From assembly GCA_023055355.1 (NCBI GenBank), contig JALJCS010000028.1, forward strand, positions 8,308,418 to 8,372,417: DNA of 64,000 nucleotides. The letters are read 5' to 3'. The notes below the pieces were generated by a model that did no database searches, was not told the DNA's origin, and saw nothing but the letters and a program-made list of their open reading frames with translations. This document shows, piece after piece, positions 23,901-35,188 of this stretch. The DNA is from Agelaius tricolor (Eukaryota; Chordata; Aves; Passeriformes; Icteridae). Positions within the stretch are counted from its first letter, which is position 1. Each line of letters starts with the position of its first letter. The position numbers and the translations under genes were made by a program.

Positions 23901-26900
23901 ACCAGAAAAAGATTCCAAAGGAGAGCCCAGGTGGGCAGCAGGTCTGTGTGCCACTCCCTTGCTAAGGTACAGGCACACAGCCAGGAGCTGCACCTTCCAT
24001 GACTCAGCCTGGCTTATTGTTAACGAATTTCAGGGCTTTTGGCAGTGTTACCTTTATGCTTTCACAATGAACAGCAGTTCGAGGAACAGTAGCATGAACA
24101 GCTAGAAAATAGCTTTTGTTTCCTTTTAAAAAGCTCCTCTAATTTCACCAGCATCTGCAGCACTCAGTAGTGTCTGCATTTTTCAGCAGGAGTTGCAGAT
24201 ACTTCACAGTGAGAGCTCCACTCTGATTATTTTATCATTTATACACTGGAAGATCACTAGACACAATTAACTTATATCAGACTATTAGGGTGGTGAGTTC
24301 CACTGTGCTATTCTGAACAGAAGAAAATAGCAGATGTTCTGTAAAAGTGCTATTTCCTCTTGAAAAACCAAAATCCATATGAGAAACTCAGTAGAGTGCC
24401 TTTCAAGCAACCATACAGGATAATCAGACTCTTATCCTAAGAGGCCCCAACAAGTTAATCCTAAAAAACCCAAACAGCTGGAAGTTCCTTCCTCCCCACA
24501 CAGTAATGCCCAGCCACCACAGCTTTCAACAGAGGAGTGCCAGGCACCCAACTCCAAGTCACAATTTCCAGACCATTTTTTCAGCAGTATTAGCACAATG
24601 CCAGACTGCAAAAAGAGCCCCTGCAAGTAACCCAAAAAATCCATTGCTGTTGCCATGCAGTCTCACAGCAGAGCTCCCACCCCTTCCTATCTGTGTTCTC
24701 AGCAATGAACACTGACTGAGCAGTGGTGTACAATGAAAGCTGACATGGTACTCACAGCATCAGCCTGTCAGTCCCATTCTTCTCTTTCTAAGGCTACAGG
24801 AGTGGAGGAACAGAGGCATTTTTATCCAGTTGTGCTTATACACAGATGTTGCTCAGGGAGCAGGTGGGTAAAAAAACCCCAAAGAAAACTGGCACTGAAA
24901 GCAACAACCACTGGTAGATCTGAAAATTTTAACCTCAGCTGCATACTTGCAGGTATTAAGACACCCTGAGCTATATGACTTTTTAAAGCACCTTTTTGAA
25001 TTAATTACTGAAGTTTCAGTCAAAAGCACTTAAGGACACTTCTCCATTTGAAACAGGAGCCAGGAGAAGGGCAGAGCGAGAGGGTGCTGTGATGCTACAC
25101 AGTGGAAGGCAAGAAGAACCAGGTATGGGTTCTGTGTGGTCCCCTCCTCGCGTGCCTGGGCACCACAGCACGTGTGAACAAGGACTCCAAATCCAGAGGC
25201 AAGTTCCCATCAGTTCCAAATTAAAATGACCAGCACCATTAGGAAAGTGAAGGTGGCCCGGGCCCCATGGTGGATCAGGGCAGAGGGTTCCTCTGTGAGT
25301 GGCTAAGGATGGAGAGGCAGTGAGGAGAACCAGGAGGACAGGAGGAGCCAGAATCTCTTTGGCTGGAGGAGCAGAATGGGGAGGAGGCTGCATTTATGGA
25401 GCAGTCTGTGAGGCAGCTGCTGGAAGAACTGACTTTGGGGAAGCTGGATATTTGTACTGCTGACGTAGGATGCAGGAGGAAGGGAGAATGGAGGCAGCAC
25501 GAGTAGCTTCCATGGCTAGCAGCGGAAATGCTAGCACAGTGGTAAGCAAGGATGGGGAAAAAAATTATATATATATATATACACACATATGTGTGTGTGC
25601 ATATATAAATATATATATTTTTTAAAAAAAAAGGAAGAAGAGATCTTCACTGCTTATCTAACTTTAAAAAAAGAGACACAGAGGAAAGGAAAATAACAAG
25701 AGGAGAGAGAAGCACCAGTCGCAAAGAGTTCACAAGGGTTTTTTCCTGCTTCCCCCAGCGTCACTGCTCTGGCTCTGACCTTCGGGGCCGGGGTCTCCGC
25801 TGGCCCGTCGCCTTCCGCGTGGCCACGGCTGCGGTGAAGCCCACCAGGCAGCACAGGGACGTGGTGCCAAACTTGGCCGTGTCCAGCCAGCTGGGCGTGT
25901 CTGCCTTCAGGTACCGCTCGGCCAGGTGCAGGCTCATCACCAGGAACCACAGCAGCGAGGCAAACGCGTCGATTCGCCGGAGCCTGCCACGGGACGAGAA
26001 ACCAAACAGGACTTCAAACACTGCTGAGCACAGCCCTGGTCAAGTCTGTACTGCCTCTGGTACAGCACATCCTGCTGCTGGATGAGTGTCTGAGCAGATC
26101 AGCTCCAGCTTTTCATTCACAGTAATTAAGCTTAAATGGAATGAATCAAGGCATGCAGTACTACATGTGCCATTCTGGAGAGTGTTTACCCCTGGATCAC
26201 CGAGGCAACACAGCACTAGAGAGCCCCACCCAAGCAGCTTGAGTGAGACAGGAGCCCAGCACACCCACCTGATGCGCCCAGCCAGGAACATGGCCAGCAG
26301 GCAGGTGAAGAGCCCCAGCACAGCCACTGCCATCTGGTGATTCTTGCCGTAGGCCCAGGCCACGCTCAGGTTCTCCAGCAGGCGCTCCGGGAGCAGGCGG
26401 AGCAGCTCCCGCCAGCCGTGCCCTGAGCTGCCACCGCCACTGCCACCATCACCGCCTGCACGTTGGCTCGTGCCAGTCCTGTTCCACACGGGGCCAGCGG
26501 GGCCAGGAGCAGGGACAGCTGTGCTGAGGGAGAAGGGGTCGCCTGACCCGTACAAGGCCATCAGAACCAGGAACGCACAGCTGAGGAAGGCCAGGAACCG
26601 CAGAAGGATCACCTGAGCTGGCGTGGTGATGGAAGTGGAAGAGGAGGATGAACACAGGCTCTGCAGAGGAAGGGAGAAACACCTTGTCAGAAGCTGAATG
26701 AACTGCAGCAAGGTTTTGAAATGGTGCTGTATGAAACACTTCCAGACTGCTTTACTGGACTGCTCTGCTCAAGTCCTAGGTCTCTGCACTGGGCTGACAC
26801 CACATGGGATTATTGTAGACTAGCAAGGAGCAATGGCAGAGACATGAACAGAAGCCAAGTCAGGCAGGGCAGTGAAACAAGGAGAAGGTCATAATTCAAT

Positions 26901-29900
26901 TCCCATTGTTCTTTTTTTTTATTTTTCCCCCTGGTTTTCTGTAATTTCCTGCACTGCGCTCATAAATTGGCTTCCCTACCTCCCCTTCTCTGCCTGTCCC
27001 ATTATTTTCCTTCCACTCTATCATTACATTAGACTTACCTTCTGGCCACTGTGCTGAATGACACCAGCAAGAGGAAAACCTCAAACTAACATTAGAAGCA
27101 TCTATGGCAACTCTCCTGTGCTCTCCTAAACTGCAGGCACGCACCAAGCTCCCAGGGCTAGAGAGCCCAGGCTGCTCCTCCCTTTCCCAGCTGCAGGTGC
27201 AGTGGCAGAGCTGTCCCTGCCCCTGTCCCTGTCCTCCCTGGCGTGTCCCCACACACCTGGCTGTAGCTCTTGTCGGTCTCCCGGCGCCTGAAGTGGTGGC
27301 TGAGCAGCAGCGCCCGCAGCTGCCGGTTCTGGTGCTTGATGTAATACTCCACTGCAGCCTGGCACGGGCGGCACAGCTTGTAGGTCTGCTCCAGGTGGTG
27401 CTTGTACACCTCAATCTCCTCATCGTACTTGCCCTGGACAGGGAACAGCAGGGGAAAACTGGTGAGAAGTGCAGGTGCCTCATCAGCTGTCATGTTTGCC
27501 ATTGAGAGAAGGGCAAGGCGTGACCCCAGTGCCACAGGGACAGCTCCCTGAATCGAGCTGCAGGCCAGGCACAGAGCCAGCCTCACACAGAGCTGAGCCA
27601 GCCTCCATCCTAGAAGAGATGGCGAAGAAGAGCCTTGGAGAAGGCTGCTGTGGCCCAACATTAGGATGTTGAATTTCTGTGCCAAATTCTGCTGTCTTTG
27701 TTGAGATCTTAGGAACTCCACACAGCTGAGACAAGTAACTAGAATTGCTCTTCCTCTCCTCAAATGAGGGGACACAAAATACTTGTGGCTCCTTCACTTC
27801 AGGCTCATCCCTCCCTGGAACAGCCAGCCCTGCTGTCACTGACTGGATAACACAACCCCAGGTCTCTCAGCTGGCACAGGCACTGCAGCTCACTGAATGC
27901 TTAAAAAGGGACCAAAGGCTGGCAGTACTTGAGCAACTGGATAGGTCTGGCAAGAGGCAAGGACTAGAAATAAAGCTGAGAAAAGGGCACCAGCCAAAGA
28001 TATTCTCATTAAGCGCGATCAAATTTCAATCTGTTCTCCAGGAATCACTCTGATTAAACTCATTATAATTACACAAAGCAGACTGGATTAGGCAAGCCAG
28101 AGAATGGACACATCACACTACAGCACAGTCTAACCCTAAGGCTTGACCATGGTTGAAGGCCAAGGAATGCAGCACTAAATTCTCTGCTCAGATCTTTAGG
28201 GAGCCATAAAACCGTGAAGGAGAAACCCCATTATCCCTCCTCCATGCATATTAAGTAATGGGAAGGCCAAGAAGTTGCTCAGCAGGAAATCCTGTTGCTG
28301 TAGCTGCAAAGTCCCTTTGCCCTCCTAAGCACAGATGCCTAAGCAGGGAGATTGTGGCTGCACAGGATTCCTCTCCCAGTTCACTTGTAAATGCAGAGCA
28401 GCACAGCCAAGGCCTCGGGAAAACAAAACCTATTAAGGGTTCATGTTAACTAGTGGGCTGCTGTGCCTCTCAGGTCCCATAAACTCAGCCCTGGGAAGAG
28501 CTGGAGGTGTAAGATGATCTCAGAAATATCTTGGGCTCAAGCTTCAGTTTCCAGTGCTCATCTAGAACAGGGGAACATTCTGGCTTTGAAGTAGAATTAG
28601 GTAAATTCACAACACTAATCACATCTCTGCACTGGAGTGCCACAGAGTGCTTCTGAAGACTGTTGGAACATCATTACTGAAAAACTGCTCTCCCTCCTGC
28701 TTACTAGGCTGCAGCATGGAATAAACAGAGCAGGAATAGCAGATGCATGGATGGGAATGCCTTGGACAAACATTCTCCAATGATGGCAGTCCCTAACGAA
28801 CACTCACCTCCTCCCTTGGTGAGAATGAAGCCAGCTGTTTGATTTTCATGGTTTGATGGTTGTTGCATTTCTTGCAGAGCAGAATTTGGCTGCTCACCCA
28901 CTGCTGTGGTTTGGTAGGGTCACAGAAAGTTGGACTGCCCGACACGACGTGGTTAAGGTGTTCCATGTACTGGGCAGGGATGGGCTTGTTGTAGTCTCCA
29001 TTCTGACAAAAAACAGGGGGAAAAGCAAACATTCAATCATAAAATCACAGCTAGGTTGACAGTAAGATTCCCCTAAGTTCTGTCAGCAGCTCTGCATTTC
29101 ATTAGCATTCACCTACGTAACAAAATAAATGAGTAAAAAAGAGACAAAATGCTTCAAATCTTCCCCCCATCTCCACTGTCCTGCACACCTATCTCGAGTA
29201 GCTGGTGGTGCTGGATTTCAGCTCAAGGCAGGCTTTGCTATTTAACAGAATACCAAACCAGAGGAGAATTGTTCCATACAGTAAAATAAGTATGCTCCAG
29301 AGATATGTCAAGGCCACTTTTGCCCTTTAAAGCAAGACAGGAACACTTGTCTCGATCTCTCTAGTCAGCGCACCCCAGCGCAGAGGATTCTCTCTCCAAG
29401 CTGAGGTGCTGAGCTCACGGCTGCTGCCAGCTGTGCATTCACTGCCCTGCAGCTGCCCCATGCCACTGAGGCTCCCCTGGCAGTGCCAGCCCTGGTACCT
29501 CCTGGAAGCCGTTGTACTGCTCGCAGTTGGGGCAGTCCCAGCAGTTGCGGTTCCCGTAGGGCACCACCGTGTCCTGGTTGCAGAACCAGCAGTTCACCGT
29601 CACGTGCGTGGGCTTCTTCCTGGGGGGACAACAAACACCTCAGGCAGGAGCCCTCAGCTCAGCTGATGGAGAGGAAAGCAAGGGGTTTCCAACAGTGAGA
29701 TGCAGGAAAACAGCCAATCTTCCCATCCCGTGTGCTTAATGCTATGACTTGGGGTGGTGCTTTTGGCAATGAAAAGCAGAAATAAATTCTGCCTGACAAT
29801 CATCCCTCTGCTCCAGTACCATGGACATGCCCGAACTTCAATAACAACCTTGTGATTTACCCACTTCACTGTTTTTCATGGCCATATCTGGGGGTCCTCT

Positions 29901-32900
29901 CCATAATCAGCAGTGCCATTCTATGAGAAGGTGCAGTAGAATTGATGCTTAATACACAGGATTCCAGGAAAAGGAAGTCAGGATCCACGAGAGCGGCCTG
30001 TGACGGTGCTCAGAAACCCAGGAAATGGGCATCCCCTGCTTTTATGCACTAGAACTGAAGGGATAAAGACTAATGACCTTGATCCATGAGCCCCTTGTTC
30101 TCTAAAGCAATCCTGTTAAAACAACAGCCAATCCAGACAAACAGCTGTGACGTGGCCCCACCAAAGCAGGTTGTGACAGATGTGTGAGCAAAGACCTTCA
30201 ACAGCCAAACCCCGAGCCTGCCTGCTAGAGAAGCCCTGCATTTGTCTCAAACCTCAGTGCAAGGCCCAAGAGAGGCTCCCTGGCAGCCGAGGCACCACAG
30301 CCCAGCTGTCTGGGCTCATCAGGACCAGTCCCAGTCACATTTCCAAGGGAGGGCAGCTGCCCAGGACTGGCTGTGGCAGCTATGCAGACAGATGGACCCA
30401 GCTGCCACAGCCCAGCTCCACCAGGGAATAACTGATCTGTGTGGCTCCACTGCAGCAGCAGAGAGGGCCACAGAGCAGGGGAGCAACAACAGCAGCCAAA
30501 GTGCTCCCAGCTGAGAGCAACTTCTCCCAGCTCTAGGGAATGTTCTCTGCTGCTGAAACATCTGAGTGCTGCAGAAGTGCTGCCTGGCACCCTGCAGCCA
30601 AACAGCCAGGTGGGCCCTTCTCTCCCAGCCATCATCTCTGTGGCTGGATCTCCACAATTAACATTTTTCCCACCCACATTTCCATAGACCATGCCTTGAA
30701 ACTCTGTTCATAAAACATCGAACCCTCAAGCAATGTCTGAGCCTCCTGTTTAGGCACTAACAATGAGGATATGCTTGAAATGAAGCACTGTAAAGTCAGA
30801 ATGTACAGAGGATTCCCTGCCAGATGCTGAAAGAAAATGGCTGGAGCTACTAGGATGACAGATTCTCATCTCAAAATAGATGCAAACACCCACACCCCCC
30901 TTAAAATGAATATTCCCTGCTCAACTTTCTTCACTGCCAAGGGGGCTCAACTGATCTGAGTTAAAAATATCACTGCTAAAACTAACAGACAAAAAACCCC
31001 CCAAACCCACCCAGAGTTTAAAGCAGACAAATCTAGGTTGGTGTCCGAGTTATCCACGAGCTGCTGCTGTCCAAAAGCCAAGCACGTGTCAAAACAGGGA
31101 GATGAAGGAAGGACAGCAGCACCTGCTGGATGAGTTCAGTGTCACTGTCACAGGTGCACAGGCTGTGCAAACACAACCCGTAGGTTCAACCAGCAGCACA
31201 CAAAGCCTGCAGCTCCTGGGGCACAGCTGAACTGCACCCTCTGAGGGAGTTATTGCCCAGGAACTGCAGGACCTGCCACAATCCCCTCCTCTGGCACCAC
31301 CGAAACCCCTCAGCCTCTGCCCACCCCAGGCTCTGAATTCCATGACGTGACAGAGGCAACAGCACTAATTTCAAGGGTGACAGAAGTGGAAAGCACAGGT
31401 GAAGCAATGAGTAAAGCAGTGGTGCTATAAAGGAAAACCCATCAGTGCCAAACCCTACCTGAGAACTCGCTAATATCAGAGACCAAACCCTCAGTGTACT
31501 CGAGGCCTTTCCATCCTTTTCCAAACAGGATTTCATTTCTTGCTCTGGAGGCTCAGGAAGTACTACCAAGGATTAAACAGCACCACTTTATTTGCAATAT
31601 ATGCAAAACAAATGGCTAAGTCCTGGATTATTTAGGATAAAAGGCAATAATACTTCCTTCTGTGAACCTATAATCTGTTGCCATAGAAATAGGTGCAAAA
31701 AATCCCAAATTCCCAATCTGGTGGATGCAAAAGAACAAGGGGAGAAAAAGGTTGTTTAGGCAAGAACATGTAGGTAGGGTGCTAATTTTCTAGTAATTGG
31801 GCAGGACTGAAAAAAACCAAAAAAACAAGTTCTGCATTTGGAAAGACTCTCAAATACAGATTTAACTACTCTGGAGCTATATTTACCTTGACTGAATTCA
31901 GGCAGCAGCTGAGGGCAGCGAGCTAAAGCACACACTGCTTCCAAAGCCAGAGAGTGCCAACACAAATCGAGCCTTTACCATGTGCTCAATCCCTTACAAA
32001 TCCAAAGGCAAATCATCCCCGAGGAGTTCATAATCTACCACTGCACTAACCTGAACCAGCTCCACTGGCCAGAGAACCTCCCTGCAAACCAAAACCTGAG
32101 CAGCAAGAAGTGATTGAGTTACTTCAGGCACAGAGAGATTCCACTCAGAGCTGACGTGCTGTGCTAACTCCCCGTGTAACCTGCACACCCAGCCAGGCTC
32201 AGAAAACATTCCCAGGCCTGCACAAACTGTTTTGCAGGTAGAAAATGTTTGCTTAAGACAAAATTGAGGGGAAAATACCTGCAGTAAACTCAGTTATGAC
32301 ATCAACAGCTAAATGTCTGACATTGGTCAGATAATATGACACCCTGTTCCTTTGAGAGAAGCTGCTGGATTCTTTATTTTGTTCACAAAAATCAGGTTGC
32401 AGCTCTGCAGGTCCCATTGACAAACACTGGCTAGCAACTAGTTTGTCTGTCATGTAACACAAGGAGGAACTTAGGCTCCTTCCCAGCACTCTTCACTTCT
32501 CATTTATACACACATTTAAGGTCATGCTGAAGCCCATGCTTCTAATGGATTGCCAGAACAACAGTCTACCTTGCTAAGTGCTGGCAATAATAAACTGGAT
32601 TTGTAAATATTTTTATTTACATCTATTCCCCACCCTCTTTAAGTCAGAAGATGAAAATGTTTACTTTTCTGTAGTATTGAAAGAGACACTGGTGGATGTG
32701 CAGCTCTTGGCTGGGTTACCAAGGATTAGAAGAATAGAATTCTCTATTAAAAGTACTTAAAGCAGCAGTCTCATTCTGGCACAACTGGATCACAAAGCAA
32801 TTATTCAAATGGCTGTGCCGGCACATCTGAACAAAAAGCACACAGGGAAGAGGAGCTGTTTTGCACAGGTCAGTTTTGACCAAGCCACACCTGGTGGCAG

Positions 32901-34836
32901 CTGGACAGACCAAGAGCTGGCACAGCACTGCTGGCACTCATGGGTTCAGAGCTCAGCTCCCTGGCAGGGAAGCTCCTGGGTGGCACAGAGCAGCTTGTGC
33001 CGATGCCCATCACCCGTCAGGGCAGACCCAATGCTAAACCCCATTTTCCAGTGCAAGAAAAACACATCACAGCTGCCCAGATCCCAGCAGGTGAGCCATA
33101 ACACGGATGGATTTGCTCAGAAGTAGCAGCTATAGACAAGATTTAGCCACAAGAGCAGATTTCTAGCACAGTGATGTAAGTTACATTGCAGCCTGTCCTC
33201 CCTCAGGAGCCACATTAATGCCCCCTCAGCCAGGAAAAAGGTGCCCAGTGGACTCAGGCAGGGACACCCAGTGATAACCACCCCAGGCTCTGTTCCTATC
33301 TGGACATCAAATCTGTTATCTCCTTGGTAAACAAAAAGCAAAGGCAGCACTGTATCTATGTCTCATATCACATCTGTGCCCCTTATTAAGCTGTCCTCCT
33401 TGATCACTATCACTGACTAAGATTCGCTAAATCAAGGCAGAATAAGAAATTTGGAAGTATCAGGATAGTACTGAGAAACACAACATGTAGCTTCAAAGAA
33501 TTATCAAGGTCACCTGGAAGAATTTACCGGCAGTCTTCAAGGACTTGGGAAGAAATGCTTTCAATTCCGGAGACCTTTTGATGAACTCGAGCAAAACAAA
33601 CCCACTCTCCTCACTCTAAAGGCATGCTAGCCTCAACTGGGTCAAAGAAATCTTGCCTGCTTCACTGGAATTGCCTTTAGGCCACCTGGATTTCTTGGCT
33701 ACCCTAAATATGTCAGAGAAAGGCCAAGTCTTGTATATGGACTAATGTCCCATTGATCATTGATACGGTTAAATAAACAGCAAATGCTTTAGAGCAAACC
33801 TTAGGCATCACATTGAGGATGCAGGAATATGCTGCTCTTGCAAAGCATTAACGTGAAGTGAACCTTAGCACAGGGACCCCTTGGGACTGGCTTGTCTCCA
33901 GTAGAAGCACTTAATAGATGAGCAGGCTGCAGGGTCTACTGCTGCTACAGAGCCTGAAATCCTTATATTCCACACGTCCCTACATTCCTTTCATGCTATG
34001 CTAGATTAGAATCTGTCAAATTAAGCTTTTCTCCTTTCATGAGATCTGAATCATGACACATCTCCTGATGCTTTTCAAACCTGGCTTTCAATTGCTCTGA
34101 ATTTGTTCTAAGGGCAGGAAGGTTCTGTGCAATTAAGAAACAAGTAACCAAAGAATTTTGGTCTCTAATCAATAATTTTGACTTGTACAGAATCTCCCCT
34201 AGTTCTAGCACTGTGCTAACAGCTTTGATATTTACAAACCTGTTCCCCAGCAACCCATCCTTCACCCCACACCAACCAGCCACAGGAGCAGGATCTTCTC
34301 TTTCCCTGCCTCAAAGACGTCGGGCAAGGAGCAGGGGAGAGGCGATGGGCAGCGCTGGGATGCTCGGCCCGGCACACAAAGCCATTCCCGGGCACAGAAC
34401 GCTTCCAGCCGCGTTCCCCGGCGGTGTTGGGGCAGCGCCGGGATGCTCGGCCCGGCACACAAAGCCATTCCCGGGCTTTGGGGCCGTCTGTGCTTCCAGC
34501 CGCTCTCCCCCGCTCGGCCCTGCCCGCGCCGCCGCCCGGGGCCGGGCCCTGCCGGGGCTCTCCGGGAGCGGCCCCGCTGCTCTCCCACAGCGGGCGGGCC
34601 CGGGCCCCGCGTGGCGCCTTCCCGCCGCCGCGGGCCGCATCCCGCCATGCCATGCCCAGCCTCCCTCCCTCCTCCTCCTCCTCCTCCTCCTCCCTCCCTT
34701 CCTTCCGTCCGTTCTTCCCTCCTTCCCTCCCTCGCTGCCGTCCCCGCGCCCGCCGGCCGTACCTCCGCGCGATGCGGTAGAGCAGCAGCCCCGCGGCCGC
34801 GGCGCAGGCGGTGACGCCCAGCCCGGCTCCGTCCAT
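14836..34836 (-). CDS. TMEM201: TMEM201 (SAMP1/NET5), inner nuclear membrane protein, 11 coding exons, complete
   Basis: Joined minus-strand exons: 34836-34763, 29619-29499, 29002-28808, 27433-27257, 26660-26269, 25983-25780, 17686-17469, 17051-16980, 15882-15619, 15482-15351, 14933-14836. They total 1947 nt and encode 648 aa plus stop (the human protein is about 666 aa). All junctions are GT/AG and all phases agree. Seen: an N-terminal hydrophobic segment (about 5-22), an Ima1-type cysteine region with CxxC pairs at C35/C38, C51/C54 (plus C57), C108/C111 and C151/C154, membrane segments near 206-226, 299-319, 327-345, 359-375 and 624-643, and a Ser/Pro-rich region about 389-617. Known for the family: SAMP1 lies in the inner nuclear membrane, binds SUN/LINC components and lamina partners, and acts in nuclear positioning and at the spindle. 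It sits between SLC25A33 (upstream) and the forkhead gene (downstream), all on one strand. I recognised it by close residue-by-residue agreement with the remembered human protein in every exon. Confidence 0.97.
15351..15482 (-). CDS. TMEM201: TMEM201 coding exon 10
   Basis: Residues about 573-616. It starts DMRTAVEGGSICSDNSIKKE and contains the conserved HSSTCVVDTTTKG motif. Acceptor CTCGCAG|AT, donor AGAG|GTGAGT. The exon is shorter before SICSDNSIKKED than my recollection of human, which may account for much of the 648 versus 666 aa difference. Confidence 0.94.
15619..15882 (-). CDS. TMEM201: TMEM201 coding exon 9 (Ser/Pro-rich)
   Basis: Residues about 485-572. DPLSLLAGSRAPSRLPSPAP is followed by SVAGSVTSSSGSLRLRRPLI and a conserved SPARLNLQGQKLLLFPS block. 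The end (SEEHTQPDSNAFG onward) differs from human. The exon is GC- and CpG-rich. Acceptor GTTGCAG|AC, donor CCCG|GTACGG. Confidence 0.94.
16980..17051 (-). CDS. TMEM201: TMEM201 coding exon 8
   Basis: A small 72-nt exon for DSGYLFSGSRPASQ and SSYSKESPTS (residues about 461-484). Acceptor CTTTTAG|AT, donor ATCAG|GTACTG. It aligns with human DSGYLFSGSRPPSQ. It would be missed without splice logic because the surrounding open frames are noise. Confidence 0.93.
17210..17468. repeat. 62-69-bp tandem repeat in TMEM201 intron 7, touching the exon 7 donor
   Basis: Four copies marked by CCCAATTC at about 17233, 17300, 17369 and 17431. Each includes CAGGATTTGCAGCCCCAGTG-like sequence. Three copies of the donor-like GTGAGGGC (minus) lie downstream of the true splice site. 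Confidence 0.85.
17469..17686 (-). CDS. TMEM201: TMEM201 coding exon 7
   Basis: Residues 389-460 with split codons at both ends. It begins YLSGDSITVFPSS and contains TNQQLFRSPRRT, then SSLPGRLNRALSLGTIPSLA, a block strongly shared with human. Acceptor TTTGCAG|G; donor GGCAG|GTGAGG lies at the edge of a tandem repeat. Confidence 0.95.
17687..25779 (-). other. TMEM201: TMEM201 intron 6 (8.1 kb)
   Basis: Non-coding. Holds poly-A near 19538-19562, a 27-bp imperfect duplication at 21841-21895, poly-T near 22223, a GTAA repeat near 23810-23823 and an alternating AT/AC/GT microsatellite at 25565-25618. No exon or nested gene was recognised. Confidence 0.7.
25565..25618. repeat. AT/AC/GT alternating purine-pyrimidine microsatellite
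   Basis: (AT)n, then ACACACATATGTGTGTGTGC, then (AT)n. Nearly continuous alternation that can form a palindrome or Z-like structure. Confidence 0.85.
25780..25983 (-). CDS. TMEM201: TMEM201 coding exon 6 (two membrane segments)
   Basis: Completes codon 320, then residues 321-387. LRRIDAF is followed by a hydrophobic stretch (about 327-345), LAERYLKADTPSWLDTAKF, a second hydrophobic stretch (about 359-375) and the basic tail RKATGQRRPRPRR. Donor CGAAG|GTCAGA. Read-through of this donor stops after five further residues (see findings). Confidence 0.95.
26269..26660 (-). CDS. TMEM201: TMEM201 coding exon 5 (two membrane segments)
   Basis: Residues 190-319 plus two bases. A Ser-rich start leads to a hydrophobic segment beginning QVILLRFLAFL (about 206-226). 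A Gly/Ser-rich loop with an NRT sequon follows, then WRELLRLLPERLLENLSVAW and a second membrane segment ending in AGRI. The loop is the least conserved part compared with human. Acceptor CTGCAG|AGC, donor ATCAG|GTGGGT. Confidence 0.95.
27257..27433 (-). CDS. TMEM201: TMEM201 coding exon 4
   Basis: Residues 131-189, 59 codons. GKYDEEIEVYKHHLEQ is followed by LCRPCQAAVEYYIKHQNRQL, nearly identical to human, with the last CxxC pair (C151/C154). Acceptor GTCCAG|GGC, donor CAG|GTGTGTG. Confidence 0.96.
28808..29002 (-). CDS. TMEM201: TMEM201 coding exon 3
   Basis: Residues 66-130, exactly 65 codons. It opens with NGDYNKPIPAQYMEHLNHVV and contains QQWVSSQILLCKKC (C108/C111), then SPREE. Acceptor TGTCAG|AAT, donor GAG|GTGAGT. 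Part of the cysteine-rich nucleoplasmic N-terminal domain. Confidence 0.96.
29499..29619 (-). CDS. TMEM201: TMEM201 coding exon 2 (first CxxC pairs)
   Basis: Residues 26-65, after completing codon 25. It begins KKPTHVTVNCWFCNQ and contains NCWDCPNC, giving the first two CxxC pairs of the Ima1 N-terminal zinc-binding-like region. The acceptor CCCCCCAG|G and the donor GAG|GTACC are canonical. Length is 121 nt; enters in phase 2 and leaves in phase 0. Confidence 0.96.
29620..34762 (-). other. TMEM201: TMEM201 intron 1 (5.1 kb)
   Basis: Non-coding. CpG-rich near exon 1 (34.3-34.76 kb), with a pyrimidine tract at 34663-34738. Between about 34340 and 34480 the phrase GCTCGGCCCGGCACACAAAG occurs twice, about 80 bases apart, as an imperfect duplication. 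No coding exon was found. Confidence 0.7.
34663..34738. repeat. (TCC)n-rich homopyrimidine tract
   Basis: A CCTCCT/TTCC-rich run with very few interruptions, at the start of TMEM201 intron 1 (purine-rich on the transcript). Confidence 0.85.
34763..34836 (-). CDS. TMEM201: TMEM201 coding exon 1
   Basis: The start ATG is at 34836-34834 in a GCCGGCATGG context. The exon encodes MDGAGLGVTAC and continues through an Ala/Leu-rich hydrophobic stretch to YRIARR, and ends in phase 2 at AG|GTACGG. The frame runs open upstream of the ATG, but only from a GTG, so this ATG is preferred; it also matches the human start region. The hydrophobic N-terminus is the first membrane segment and targeting signal. 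Confidence 0.93.
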
Positions 34837-35188
34837 GCCGGCGCGGCCGCGCTGCCCCGGCGCTGGCGGAGCCGCTTTGTAGGGGCGCGGCCGGCGCCCG
34901 GCCCGCCCCTGGGCCCGCGGGGGCGGCGCGTGACTCACGGCGGGGCCGGAGTCGTGCGGCGGGGCCGCCGTGACTCAGCGCCGCAAAGGCCGAGATCGTG
35001 GCGGCGGGGGCGGCCCGGGCCCGGCCGGCCGGGGGCGGCCCGGGGAGGTCGTGCCTGGCCCGGCGTGCCTGGCCCGGCGCCCGGCGCGCACCGGGGACAG
35101 CGCCTCTCCTAAATTTAGCGCGGCGCTGTCGGTGTGACGGCGGGGACAGGCCCCGTGAAGGGCGGCCGCCACAGCGCGGCACTGCGCG

